64,000 nucleotides of DNA from Streptomyces sp. NBC_01217 (GTDB lineage: Bacteria; Actinomycetota; Actinomycetes; Streptomycetales; Streptomycetaceae): NCBI RefSeq assembly GCF_035994185.1, contig NZ_CP108539.1, positions 1 through 64,000 on the forward strand, read 5' to 3'. The translations under genes were made by a program, and so were the position numbers. The notes beneath the pieces are model-generated. The model ran no database searches and was not told the origin of the DNA. It worked only from the letters and a program-made list of their open reading frames with translations. Below are positions 1 through 8,302 of this stretch, piece by piece. How positions within the stretch are numbered: the first letter of the stretch is position 1; the number at the start of each line of letters is the position of its first letter.

Positions 1-300
1 ACATCGCTGCGCGATGTGCAAGCGGGGCGGTCGCTGCGCTCCCGCTGCCCGTGCGGAGCACGGGCCAACTCCCTTCGCTTCGCTCCAGGAGTTGAGGGAG
101 TGCCGGCCGCTGCGCGCTCGGCGGGCCGCGCGATGCGCGGCTGCGGTTGACGGTGCGCCAGGTGCGGCTTGTTTGGTATGACGTAAGGGAGTTGAGGAGT
201 GCTTTGCACTCCTGGACGGGTCCGCTGCGCTCCCCCGCCTGACGGCTCTTCCGGCTGCGGCTCCAGAACCGTTGCGACCCGCTGGCGCGGGTTGGGCTGG
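1..300. other. Probable telomere of a linear replicon (hairpin cluster)
   Basis: The first 17 bases form a perfect hairpin, ACATCGC-TGC-GCGATGT, which I recognise from memory as the second palindrome of the archetypal Streptomyces telomere; the outermost ~18 bases seem to be missing from the assembly. More hairpins follow: 47-65 (GCCCGTGC, loop GGA), 126-140 (CCGCGC, loop GAT), 195-213 (AGGAGTGC, loop TTT) and 277-292 (ACCCGC/GCGGGT). Packed palindromes with three-base loops are characteristic of the folded 3' overhang of Streptomyces linear DNA. tpg and tap genes in the same window support this. The archetype match is from memory and only the first hairpin is identical. Confidence 0.65.
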
Positions 301-872
301 CTACAAGGGGTGGGGGTTGCTCGTTCGTGTGGGTTCTAGCGCGCCGAGTGCATCAGATTGATGCAGCATGTACGGTTGGCGGAAATGGAGGATACCCTCC
401 AACCATCTAGGTGGAGAGCGCCTTTGATTGCACATCAGTGTCGGAATCCTACGCGCCCACTCATGCGAGGAATTCACGAATTGGGAAGCTGCGGACCTCC
501 GCCACGGAACGGTACCTCCGATATCGGAAAGCCGGAATTGCGGTGTGCGGAGGTGCCGAAGCCGCCCCCCCCCGGGGTCGGGCGGCGGAACCGCTCACCG
601 GCACCGGCCACGCCTCCGTTCTTTTGAGCGTCACGGTCGGCACCACCCGAGACTCAGCGCCGCTGCTGCCGCCTACGGTCCGCAGAGGGCCGACGGAGCT
701 GCACGCAAAGCCGCGCGCTACGGCGGGTCCGGCCCGGCAGCCTGTGCTGCTGATGGGCAGATTCCACGGCGTGGCGGTGCTTGATCACGGCGAGGAGGAC
801 CGGTATCACGCGCGCGCACGCTCTAGAGGTAAGAGCCGCAGGTTTTCGCAGGTCAACGAGCTGGATTCCAAA

Positions 873-1029
873 AGATATGTCAGCCCTAGACTGACATATC
901 TCGGTGGGGATGTCAGTCCAGGGCTGACCCAGCAACATCGTTTCGTGGCAGTAGTGCCACCAAGCGTGGTGCGGTGCGTCAGTCGTCGCTCGGCACGGTC
1001 TCGGAGGCGAAGGTCAGTCCAGGGCTGAC
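873..1029. promoter_or_regulatory. Three copies of a 17-bp palindromic site (GTCAG...CTGAC)
   Basis: Three near-identical 17-bp elements lie at 879-895, 912-928 and 1013-1029. The second and third are both GTCAGTCCAGGGCTGAC; the first is GTCAGCCCTAGACTGAC and is extended into an 11-bp-armed perfect inverted repeat (873-901, AGATATGTCAG arms). They sit 105-260 bp before the winged-helix gene at 1134. They could be operators for that protein or iterons of an origin; the sequence alone does not decide. Confidence 0.6.
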
Positions 1030-1082
1030 CTTCGGGTGACTTTCGTGTCGGCGCTGCCGCGTTTTGGTGGCACTACTGCCAC
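945..1082. promoter_or_regulatory. Two opposed copies of GTGGCAGTAGTGCCAC
   Basis: The 16-bp near-palindrome GTGGCAGTAGTGCCAC at 945-960 recurs as its exact reverse complement, GTGGCACTACTGCCAC, at 1067-1082, 51 bp before the ATG at 1134. The copies alternate with the GTCAG sites. This looks like a second DNA-binding protein site, possibly for one of the two winged-helix proteins encoded downstream. Confidence 0.55.
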
Positions 1083-1133
1083 GGTTCTCCGCTATGGTGC
1101 TGACGTCACGACGATCAAGGAGGCAGCGACCCT

Positions 1134-1781
1134 ATGAGCTCAGGGCCCCTGGACGGCAGCGCAGCGCCGAAGCTGCCTGGCGCGCCGTCCCGTCGTCGGC
1201 GTCGCCCGAAGCCGCCGCCCACTGCGTACAACCGGTCCTCCGGCTCCACGATCGAGCTGCCCGCCGGCCATGCCGCCCAGGTCTTCCCGGTGGGTTCCAG
1301 CACGGGGTTCATCGGCGAGGCGTTCTCCATGGACAGCCTGGAGTTCATGCGCTGGGCTGCCGTCCGGTACGACGACGACCGGTTCGTTCTCGTGGTGCTG
1401 TTCACCCTCATGGGATCGCAGAAGCCCGGTGGTCTGATCGAAGCCACCCACGAGGACGTCGCCGCGGACCTCGGGTACAGCCGGCCTCACATCAGCCGCG
1501 TCTTCAACGTCCTGGAGGCCGACGGGGCTCTGCGTAAGCTCCAGCGGGGCGTCTACCAACTCAACCCGGCCGCGTCGCTCAGGGGCGGGCTCAGGGAGCC
1601 GCGCAAGGGGGAGAAGAAGCGCCCCAAGACGGGTATGGGCGACAGGGTGGAACAGCTGGACCTGTTGCGCGAGATCATGGAGGACCCGGACGCGCCCGAC
1701 GCGTTCCGGGCGATGGCCGCTCCCGGCGCGAAACTGGAAGTGCGCAAGGAGTCGGATGGGGAAGGGAAGGCCACGTCATGA
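1134..1781 (+). CDS. Winged-helix protein, RepL-like replication or maintenance protein
   Basis: A 215-residue protein with a basic, proline-rich N-terminus (residues ~15-35) and a winged helix at ~75-145: an 'EATHEDVAADLGYSRPHIS' recognition-helix region followed by a wing ending RGVYQLNP. That ending is typical of plasmid RepL-type initiators and related MarR-fold proteins, so a role in replication or copy control is likely but not proven. ATG 1134 follows an AAGGAGG ribosome site. It overlaps the next gene by ATGA and has the palindromic sites at 873-1082 upstream, suggesting autoregulation or an adjacent origin. It could instead be a plain transcription factor. Confidence 0.6.
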   Translation: MSSGPLDGSAAPKLPGAPSRRRRRPKPPPTAYNRSSGSTIELPAGHAAQVFPVGSSTGFIGEAFSMDSLEFMRWAAVRYDDDRFVLVVLFTLMGSQKPGGLIEATHEDVAADLGYSRPHISRVFNVLEADGALRKLQRGVYQLNPAASLRGGLREPRKGEKKRPKTGMGDRVEQLDLLREIMEDPDAPDAFRAMAAPGAKLEVRKESDGEGKATS

Positions 1782-2266
1782 CGTCAGCTGCCGCAGAGGA
1801 ATGGGTTCCTCGCCGCAACGTGCTGTGGGGCAGCTTCAACGGTCTCGCGTACGTTCCGCGGCTGCCTCCCACCGCCTACACGCTGCTGCTGCACATGATG
1901 AGCGAGCAGGAGCCGGGCGGCCTGGTCGTCGCCACGCACGACGAACTCGCTACCGGCCTGGCCATGGAGCGCGGCATGATCAGCCGGGCCATGCCGCACC
2001 TGGTCGCCGCCCGGCTCGTCACCGTGGTCCGCCGTGGACGCTTCCAGCTCCACCCGATGATCGCCGCCTTCAACGACCCCCGCGAGCAGCAGCGCGCTGT
2101 CAAGGCCCTGCCCCGGGACATGCGGCTGGACGTTGGCGACTTCGAGGACGAGTACGAACGCCGCTTCCAGCTCCACCTGGACGAGAAGGCCCGCAAGGCC
2201 GAAGCCAAAGCCAAGGGGAACGTCACGCCCATCACCAAGCCGACCCGCCTCAAGAGCGTCCACTGA
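1778..2266 (+). CDS. Second winged-helix protein, RepL-like
   Basis: A 162-residue protein starting inside the stop of the preceding gene (ATGA overlap), so the two are translationally coupled. The middle (residues ~25-95) again reads as a winged helix: 'VVATHDELATGLAMERGMI' aligns with the recognition region of the first protein and 'RRGRFQLHP' with its wing. The two are therefore diverged paralogues. The C-terminus (~115-160) is charged and lysine-rich, probably helical. A pair of initiator-like proteins in one operon next to a telomere suggests a plasmid replication or partition unit; the exact role is inference. Confidence 0.55.
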   Translation: MTSAAAEEWVPRRNVLWGSFNGLAYVPRLPPTAYTLLLHMMSEQEPGGLVVATHDELATGLAMERGMISRAMPHLVAARLVTVVRRGRFQLHPMIAAFNDPREQQRAVKALPRDMRLDVGDFEDEYERRFQLHLDEKARKAEAKAKGNVTPITKPTRLKSVH

Positions 2267-2541
2267 TCAGCGCCAGCCGCGGCAGCACGGCGCTGCATGC
2301 AGCGGTCGTGCATAGATCTGGCACGGAACATGGCAGAACTGCGATGTTATGCAGCGCCAGCTCGGAGGGCCGCAGTGCGCTGCTGCCCTCGGGTGCAACC
2401 GCCGGGGCCGGCCTTGCTGCACGAGCAGCACCCGTGTGCCGCCCGGGTCGTGCGAATGCTGCGCTGCACGCCAGATCCACCTTGCAGCAGCCGAACAGCG
2501 GGGCCAGGAGGACGAGCAGCACCAGGAGCAGCGTGCAGCAG
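2267..2541. other. Intergenic stretch, nothing recognised
   Basis: This stretch separates the plus-strand winged-helix pair from the minus-strand genes. No gene or clear terminator hairpin was recognised; the few open frames have no coding features. Confidence 0.4.
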
Positions 2542-2763
2542 CTACAGGTTCAGGGCGATCGTCTCGCAGTGCCCCAGGGACGTTGCCGCAAAGCCGAGTT
2601 CGCCCTTGGCTGCGGACCGGCAGGCCAAGCCCATCATCGCCAGCATGTTCTGCAGCGGACTGTCCTCGCCGGCGGCGGCGCTCTCTTCGACCCGGGCGAG
2701 CAGCACGCGGTCGGCCTGGTCCAGGACGTCGGCCCACACACCGCCGTACGTCTTCGGGTCCAC
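2542..2763 (-). CDS. Small hypothetical protein, 73 aa
   Basis: A 73-residue, probably all-helical acidic protein starting at a GTG (VDPKTYGGVWADVLDQADR...). I do not recognise a family. Its composition (balanced Ala, Leu, Glu, few Arg or Pro runs) is protein-like, unlike the neighbouring antisense frames. It lies downstream of the HIT gene on the same strand. Between them, 2786-2898 in the HIT frame carries a further short coding-like stretch (MPCGTVLDFRSAEQRL...) that ends at a stop, so this may be the remnant of a small-gene operon. Confidence 0.45.
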   Translation of the reverse strand: MDPKTYGGVWADVLDQADRVLLARVEESAAAGEDSPLQNMLAMMGLACRSAAKGELGFAATSLGHCETIALNL

Positions 2764-2898
2764 TCCGGTCAGGGGTGTCAGTCACAGGTCGGCGTGCGAC
2801 TGGAGCCGCTGCTCGGCAGAGCGGAAGTCCAGCACCGTGCCGCACGGCATCGAGCCGCTGTCGGCGTGGGTGGCGGTGCCGGACGGAACCCAGCGAAG

Positions 2899-3252
2899 TT
2901 ACGCGCGCGGGACGAAGCGGGCTACGCCATCTCCGGCAGCGATGTGAAGGTGGAGATGCCGGTTGTGCTGTTCGTTGCCGAGCGTGGTCAAGACCTGGCA
3001 CCCCCCGTGCTGTTCGACTACGTGCCGTGCAGCGGACTGGACGACCTCGAGCAGCTGAGCCCCCACGGTGACGTCCAGCTCCAGCAGGGATCGAACATGC
3101 TGCTTCGGCACCACGATCACATGGTCTGTCCCGAAACCGGGTATTGGCGGGCGGAACGCCAATACCTCCTCGGTCTCAATCACTACGTCGATGTCGATCG
3201 TGCGGGGAATGACCTCGCTGCAGTACCAGTCAGGCTCGTCCACGCGAGCCAC
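2899..3252 (-). CDS. HIT-family nucleotide hydrolase or transferase
   Basis: A 117-residue protein with the histidine-triad signature H99-L-H101-L-H103-I-A, the active site that attacks the alpha-phosphate of nucleotides in HIT proteins. The upstream part fits the family: an early 'WYCSEVI' strand, then 'LAFRPPIPGFGTDHVIVVPKQH' spread over residues 31-52 (split here by its turn), then a helix before the triad. Length matches single-domain HIT proteins (110-140 aa). The start is GTG 3252; no partner gene tells the substrate. As a cytoplasmic house-cleaning enzyme it is unusual cargo for a plasmid end. Confidence 0.85.
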   Translation of the reverse strand: MARVDEPDWYCSEVIPRTIDIDVVIETEEVLAFRPPIPGFGTDHVIVVPKQHVRSLLELDVTVGAQLLEVVQSAARHVVEQHGGCQVLTTLGNEQHNRHLHLHIAAGDGVARFVPRA

Positions 3253-3543
3253 CCTACGGATCGCCGCCTGGCCTGCACAAACCGCCTAAGCTGGCAAACC
3301 CGAGCGAAGCCTCAGCGCCGTCGCGATCACCCTCCGTCAGCGTGACACCACTCGGGACCGCGCGGCCCCCTTGTGCCTCCCAGGCTCCCAGCTCGCCTCT
3401 CAGGAGCGCGTCCACCTGGGGAAACGGCCTATCAACCTCCTAGATATCCCGGATCATCCGGGCATTTCTGACCTCAGTCCCCCAGGTGCCTCCCAGGTCT
3501 CCCTCAGGGATCTGGGAGGTCTGGGAGGTTGCGCAGGGTGAGG
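3253..3543. other. Intergenic stretch with short direct and inverted repeats
   Basis: About 290 bp with no gene. The right half is rich in repeated CCCAGGT/CTCCCAG and TCTGGGAGG motifs (for example TCTGGGAGG twice in a row near 3520-3535) that can pair with each other, so it may be a folded or regulatory leader. Nothing more specific is seen. Confidence 0.4.
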
Positions 3544-4317
3544 TCAGCTCGCGTCGGACCGGGCGCAGGCGAGGAACGCGGCGAGGTCGCCGGCGGCTTC
3601 GGGCTCGGTGGTGGTGAGCCGGGCCGCGAACGCCAACTGGTCGACGCCGACGCCCGGGGCGAGGTGCGCGAGTTCGGTGAGCAGCGCGGCGTGGGCGAGC
3701 AGCGGCGGCGTCAGAAGGCCGGCGGCCCTCTGGCGGGCGGCCGGGTCGCGGTAGTGCCCGAGGTGCGCGGCCAGGGCGTAGGCGAGCCAGGCGTCGACGT
3801 CGCCCTGGACGTACCCGCCGGCGCGGCGCGTGAGTTCGTCGCGGACCGCTTCGTCACCTTCGCGGGGCTCGGCCTGCTCCAGCGTGCCCAGCTCGCGCAG
3901 TGCCTGGAGCTCATCGGCGCGGGCGGCGATCCGGGCGGCTTCGCGCAGCTCGGCTTTCCGGGCGGCGGCGGCCGCGGCGTCGGCGGCGAGCTCGGCCTGG
4001 ACGACGTCGTCGGCGTCCGGGTCATAGACGGTGCCCGGCGCCGCGGCGGCGAGCAGCTGGTGCAGGCGCTCCCACTCCGCGAGCTCTGCGCGGCCGCGGT
4101 CGTCGTCGGCCAGGTGCTCGTGTCGCGAGTCCTGGCGCGCGTCGAACCGGGCGTCCTCGAGGGCCGCCGCGACGGCGCCGGTGTCCATGCCCTTGGCGCG
4201 GCGGCGCACCACGCCCCGGCCGATGCGGGCAGGGTCGACCGGCTCGCGGGGCGCGGCGACCCGAGGAGAAATCGGGCGACGGGCACCGCCGCCAGGCGGC
4301 CAGGTCCTGCTGGACAT
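3544..4317 (-). CDS. Hypothetical helical protein, 257 aa
   Basis: A 257-residue protein of very high Ala, Arg, Asp and Glu content. Residues ~60-170 read as a long charged helix or coiled coil (for example 'AELAADAAAAAARKAELREA'). No catalytic motif or membrane segment is visible and I do not recognise the family. ATG 4317 is taken as start; an internal ATG at residue 44 is possible. It lies downstream of the tpg-like gene on the same strand, about 100 bp away, so co-transcription is possible. Confidence 0.6.
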   Translation of the reverse strand: MSSRTWPPGGGARRPISPRVAAPREPVDPARIGRGVVRRRAKGMDTGAVAAALEDARFDARQDSRHEHLADDDRGRAELAEWERLHQLLAAAAPGTVYDPDADDVVQAELAADAAAAAARKAELREAARIAARADELQALRELGTLEQAEPREGDEAVRDELTRRAGGYVQGDVDAWLAYALAAHLGHYRDPAARQRAAGLLTPPLLAHAALLTELAHLAPGVGVDQLAFAARLTTTEPEAAGDLAAFLACARSDAS

Positions 4318-4423
4318 CTTCGGCCTCGCATTCGTCGTGTGGATTCAGAGAGCGGGCCGCCGCCAGAGCGCTGTACGGCGGCCCACCAAATATGGTTTAT
4401 AGAAGGTTCAGAATTCATCCGTT

Positions 4424-5017
4424 TCAGAACTCGAATTCTATCGACTGGACATGCGTAAAATCCGCGACCAGGCCGTGACAGCGGGTACCCCAGTCCGTGA
4501 AATAGGACTCGGTGATGGCCTTGGCGACGATCGGATGCAAGTCTTCCTTCGTCGCACCGGCCTCCTGGAGCTGGAGTATCTGGGCGGCGTAGGTGGGTGA
4601 GATCGCGGTGGTGACGTGACGCTCGCGGCCGTCGTCGGAGGACCCGGAGGCGGTGAATCCGAAGTAGGCGACGACGTGCACCATCATGCCGCTGGAGGTG
4701 GACGCTTGCTCCCGCGCCTGTGCCCTGACCTGGGGTTGCCACTCGGATTCGGTCGCCTCCACCAGGGCGGCCTGGAGCCGCTTCTGTGGCTTCGTCAGCG
4801 TCCCGGCGCGGTAGCGCTCCACCGTACGGCGAGAGGTGCCCAGGCGCGCCGCCAGGTCCTTCGCTGAGCCCTTCGTGCGCGTGAGGAGGAATTTCATCTG
4901 TGCCTTTGCGGATTTCGGCGCGGGCCGGGTGAAGACCTTCCGGTCCGCCCGCGCGAGGGCCTCCAGGACCTTGCCGCGGCGTGGGGCCGACTGCTGCTGT
5001 TGCTCGTGATCGCTCAT
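4424..5017 (-). CDS. tpg: Terminal protein Tpg, divergent copy
   Basis: A 197-residue Tpg-type telomere terminal protein. Hallmarks seen: 'VFTRPAPKSAKAQMKFLL' near the N-terminus, a helix-turn-helix 'DLAARLGTSRRTVERYRAGT' with the basic stretch after it, 'EWQPQVRAQAREQA', a strand around 'VHVVAYFGF', and the acidic tail ending IEFEF. Tpg attaches covalently to the 5' ends of Streptomyces linear DNA and primes end patching. It differs clearly from the canonical copy at 38134, with a longer Gln-rich N-terminus and a changed C-terminal tail. No tap gene is adjacent. The Tn7-like element inserted 75 bp upstream of its start codon, in its promoter region. Confidence 0.85.
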   Translation of the reverse strand: MSDHEQQQQSAPRRGKVLEALARADRKVFTRPAPKSAKAQMKFLLTRTKGSAKDLAARLGTSRRTVERYRAGTLTKPQKRLQAALVEATESEWQPQVRAQAREQASTSSGMMVHVVAYFGFTASGSSDDGRERHVTTAISPTYAAQILQLQEAGATKEDLHPIVAKAITESYFTDWGTRCHGLVADFTHVQSIEFEF

Positions 5018-5086
5018 GCCACCAGGAGGCCACGGGTCGCCTGTGGACAGAGGCGGGCCTCCGCTGGCACGGTCATCGGATGCGTA

Positions 5087-5091
5087 CGTGT
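5087..5091 (+). repeat. Left target-site duplication of Tn7-like element (CGTGT)
   Basis: The five bases CGTGT directly before the left end recur directly after the right end at 11550-11554. A 5-bp duplication is the signature of Tn7-family transposition. Confidence 0.85.
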
Positions 5092-5115
5092 TGTGACGTT
5101 GCGCGATAGCTGGCC
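5092..5115 (+). repeat. Left terminal inverted repeat of Tn7-like element
   Basis: 24 bp beginning TGTGACGTTG and ending TGGCC. It matches the inverted right end (11526-11549) at 21 of 24 positions, and starts with the TGT typical of Tn7 and Mu-type ends. TnsB is expected to bind here. Confidence 0.85.
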
Positions 5116-5171
5116 CTTTTGATCTCTACTTGGCCAGTGACGTCCTGTGAACGGTCCCGCTTCGGCGAGTT

Positions 5172-6065
5172 GTGATCACGTACGGAGATGCGTGCACGTC
5201 GTGTACGTGCTGGTGCTGTGCTGGCGGCGTGGAGACGCAGGACGGCGTACGGATTCGTTCCGACGCCTGTGGGCTGGATGAGCTGGTCGTGCCGTACGAC
5301 GTGGACGATTCGGTACGGGCTCAGCTGGTGCTGGGCGAGTCGTGGCCGAGGCGGTGGTCGGCGACGTGGCGGTTCGACGGGGACGAGGTGGCCTGGCCGG
5401 TCCGGGATCTGTCCGCGGTGCCGGTGCTGTCGTCGCAGCCGGTACGCGCGTTCACCTGGCGGGCCCGGCAGCGGCATCGGCCGGGACTGGAGTACATGGT
5501 CTCCACCGGCCGGCACCACGGTTTCGAGTCGCTGGAGGAGGACATGCTGCTCCTCGCGCTGGACTTCGTGACGGTGGCCGAGGTCCTGCCCCAGCCGTTC
5601 CGGCTGTCCTTCGAGGATGTCGGTGGCCGCGTCGAGCACACACCCGACCTGCTCGCCGTGATGCCTGATGGTGGCCGGTGGCTGTTCGACGTCCGGCCCC
5701 GGCGGCTGATCCAGAAAGCTGACGCGGTGAAGTTCGCGGCCTCAGCCGAGGCTGCGGCGGCCAGCGGGTGGCGCTACACGGTGGTGTCCGGCTGGCACCC
5801 ACACGTGCAGTCCGTCCTGGACCAACTCTCCGCTCAGCGCAGGCCGCTGCAGGATCCGCTGGCTTTGCAGGATCAGGTGGAGGCCGCTGCGGCCCTGTCC
5901 CCGTCAATCCGGTTCGGCGACCTCGTGAACAAGACCTCGCTGCCGGCCGTCGCCCGCGCCCATGCTGTGCACCTGCTCTGGCATCGCCGTCTCGGCGTCG
6001 ACCTGGGCCGGCCTCTGGGCGACAGCTCCCTGGTCTGGAGCGTTCGGGACCGGATGGAGCCATGA
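5172..6065 (+). CDS. TnsA-like transposase endonuclease subunit
   Basis: In heteromeric Tn7-type transposases TnsA cuts the 5' ends of the transposon while TnsB cuts the 3' ends. This 297-residue protein shows the restriction-endonuclease-like core: acidic helix GFESLEED (E119/E122), 'EHTPDLLAV' (D159) and 'WLFDVRP' (D173, with R175 in the usual lysine position), as in actinobacterial TnsA-like proteins. The Cys-rich first ~19 residues may not be translated: an in-frame GTG at 5229 is an alternative start. It overlaps tnsB by ATGA, so translation is coupled. First gene of the transposon operon. Confidence 0.85.
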   Translation: MITYGDACTSCTCWCCAGGVETQDGVRIRSDACGLDELVVPYDVDDSVRAQLVLGESWPRRWSATWRFDGDEVAWPVRDLSAVPVLSSQPVRAFTWRARQRHRPGLEYMVSTGRHHGFESLEEDMLLLALDFVTVAEVLPQPFRLSFEDVGGRVEHTPDLLAVMPDGGRWLFDVRPRRLIQKADAVKFAASAEAAAASGWRYTVVSGWHPHVQSVLDQLSAQRRPLQDPLALQDQVEAAAALSPSIRFGDLVNKTSLPAVARAHAVHLLWHRRLGVDLGRPLGDSSLVWSVRDRMEP

Positions 6066-8302
6066 CGATGCTGATGGACATCGCACCGGGTGTCGCCCTG
6101 CGTCTCAACGGCCTCGAGTGGACGGTGGAGGAAGTACGCCCACACGTCGCGGCCGTCGTGCTGGTCGGCGACGGAGGGGAGAGGGAGGTCCGTTCGATCC
6201 GCTGGTTGATGCATCATCCCGACTGCGTCCCGGCGAGAACGAACAGCATGAAGGAGCGGGGCGCCTATCAGCCCACCACGGCGGATGACCTGAACGAGGT
6301 CCAGCTGCAGCGAGCCCGGCTGCGGGCCGCCCACGTTCTGGAGGCAGAGACCGGCTACCGGTTCGGGCACCCGTCGCGCGCTCTGCCCGGCGAGCCGCGG
6401 CCAGCCTACGATCCGGCGGCGACCACGGTGACCGAGCGGCGCCGGGCCAAGGCCGCCGAACTGGCCGCGCTGGATCCGACGGAGGCCCGGATGCTGGGCC
6501 TGGCCAACATGAGCGAGCGGACGCTACGGCGTCTGGCCGCGCAGAGCGCGGAGGAGCTCGTCACCGGTTGCGCGGATGGCCGCTGGACCCGCAAGAGCGG
6601 TGGGCACCCGAGCATCACGGAGGAGATCCGGGAGGCGATCTTCGCGGTGAGGCAGGAGTGCCTTGAGCGGTCCAGGGTCAGCATGCGGGCCCGGCACCGG
6701 CTGATGCACCAGTACGTCCGCGAGAGGTTCCCCAAGTTCCCGGTCGACGACATCCCCAGTTACTTCACGCTGCGGAAGGTCTGGCCGGAGTGGTTCGGCC
6801 CCGACGGCGCCCGCCAGCGCAACGTCCGCTCGGCCGAGGCGGCCAAGAACGCCTCCGCGCGTGTGGTGGTGCACCGGCCAGGGCAGGTCGTCGCACTGGA
6901 TACGACGCCGCTGCCGGTAAAGGTCCGCGAGTCCGTCTTCGGCGATCCGGTGTCGGTGATGCTCACCCTCGCCTTAGACCTCTACACCCATTCGATCGTC
7001 GCGTTCCGGCTGACGATGGTGGCCGACACCGCGGTGGACGTCGCGATGCTGCTGCGAGACGTGATGATGCCGCTGCCGATGCGCGAGGGCTGGGGCGAGG
7101 AGATGGAGTGGCCCTACCCCGGCGTCCCCGCCACCGTGGTCGCCCAGTTCGCCGGCCACAAGGTCGCTGCCCTGCCGTTCTTTCCCCCTGAGACGGTGAC
7201 GACCGACCACGGTGGCCCCTACAAGAACCACGAAGTCGTCGAGGCCGAGCGGACGCTGGGATGCAGGATCCTGCCCGCGAGGGTTCTGCGGCCGACGGAC
7301 AAGTTCGCCGTCGAGCGGGCCTTCGGCGCGGTCAACAGCCTGCTCCTGGAGCACCTGCTCGGCTACACCGGCGTCGACGTCGCCGACCGGGGCGCCGACC
7401 CAGAAGCCGAAGCGGTGCTCTCGATGTCGCAGATGGAGAACCTGATCGCGACCTGGGTGGTGAAGATCTGGCAGAACCGGGTTCTGGGCGAGTACGCGCC
7501 GGCCTGGGGCCCCGGTGAGGAGCACAGCCCGAACTCGCTGTTCGCAGCCTCGATGCACCAAGGCGGGTTCGCCATGCAGATCCCGAAGCCGGAGCTCTAC
7601 TACAAGCTGCTCAAGAAGCACCACGTCAAGATCCACCCAGGCCGAGGAGTGAAGATCGGCGGCCTCTGGTATCACGACGACGTCCTGGACGACTCGCGCT
7701 TTTGCCAGCCCTCCACGCGAGGCGGCCGGCACAAGGGCAAGTGGGTGGTCCGCTCCGACCGGCGCGACCGCCGCACCGCGTTCTTCCAGGACCCGGTGGA
7801 CCACGACCACTGGCACCCCCTGCGCTGGACCGGGCTGCCGCCCGGCGGTGAGGTGCCGGCGTTCTCCGATCGCACAGCCGAGGACCTGCTCAGTGAGGTG
7901 AGGCGGCGGCGCCTCGCGCCGAAGTCGGACGCCGAACTGCTGCCGGTCCTGCTGGACCTGCTCGGTTCGGCGATCCCGGTCGACCAGTGGCCGACACAGA
8001 TGACCAAGCGGGAACGGGTCGAACGTTCCCGACGGTCCACGCAGGCCCAAGCGGCCGAGCGGGACCGCTCACCGGTGACCGCACCGCAGGCAACGGCGGA
8101 GGTGGTGCCCTGGCCGGAGCAGGCCCGCACCGTCACGGACGCGGTCGACGCCGACCGGCGGCGCCGTCGTGAAGCATCCGTTCCGCGAACACCAACCCCG
8201 CCACCGCGGCTGGGCGAGTCCCTGCGGCGCCGCAGCCTGTTCCTGCTGCCACCGGACGAGGACGAGACGGACACCCCCGCACAGCCCAGGGAGAACGCGT
8301 GA
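6062..8302 (+). CDS. TnsB-like DDE transposase
   Basis: A 746-residue transposase that binds the transposon ends and joins their 3' ends to the target. The integrase core has the triad D280 (VVALDTT), D382 (TTDHGG) and E418 (FAVERAF), with exactly 35 residues between the last two, the classic D,35-E spacing. Before it come N-terminal DNA-binding helices (residues ~70-260); after it a Mu-type C-terminal beta barrel (~540-640) and a charged, Pro/Arg-rich tail (~660-746) that in this family contacts TnsC. ATG 6062 overlaps the tnsA stop, and the stop overlaps the tnsC GTG. No frame damage is seen. Confidence 0.92.
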   Translation: MTMLMDIAPGVALRLNGLEWTVEEVRPHVAAVVLVGDGGEREVRSIRWLMHHPDCVPARTNSMKERGAYQPTTADDLNEVQLQRARLRAAHVLEAETGYRFGHPSRALPGEPRPAYDPAATTVTERRRAKAAELAALDPTEARMLGLANMSERTLRRLAAQSAEELVTGCADGRWTRKSGGHPSITEEIREAIFAVRQECLERSRVSMRARHRLMHQYVRERFPKFPVDDIPSYFTLRKVWPEWFGPDGARQRNVRSAEAAKNASARVVVHRPGQVVALDTTPLPVKVRESVFGDPVSVMLTLALDLYTHSIVAFRLTMVADTAVDVAMLLRDVMMPLPMREGWGEEMEWPYPGVPATVVAQFAGHKVAALPFFPPETVTTDHGGPYKNHEVVEAERTLGCRILPARVLRPTDKFAVERAFGAVNSLLLEHLLGYTGVDVADRGADPEAEAVLSMSQMENLIATWVVKIWQNRVLGEYAPAWGPGEEHSPNSLFAASMHQGGFAMQIPKPELYYKLLKKHHVKIHPGRGVKIGGLWYHDDVLDDSRFCQPSTRGGRHKGKWVVRSDRRDRRTAFFQDPVDHDHWHPLRWTGLPPGGEVPAFSDRTAEDLLSEVRRRRLAPKSDAELLPVLLDLLGSAIPVDQWPTQMTKRERVERSRRSTQAQAAERDRSPVTAPQATAEVVPWPEQARTVTDAVDADRRRRREASVPRTPTPPPRLGESLRRRSLFLLPPDEDETDTPAQPRENA

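Larger units (their letters stand above)
301..1133. other. Non-coding leader between telomere and first gene
   Basis: No convincing gene is seen here; open frames are short and lack coding character. The stretch holds an inverted repeat TGCATCA-GAT-TGATGCA at 349-365 and two families of palindromic sites at 873-1082, listed separately. Its place just upstream of two RepL-like genes makes it a candidate for the internal origin or for the control region of those genes. Confidence 0.5.

Noticed and set aside
1756..3345. 529-aa plus-strand open frame
   Set aside because: Runs in another frame through the second winged-helix gene and antisense to the HIT gene; no family features.
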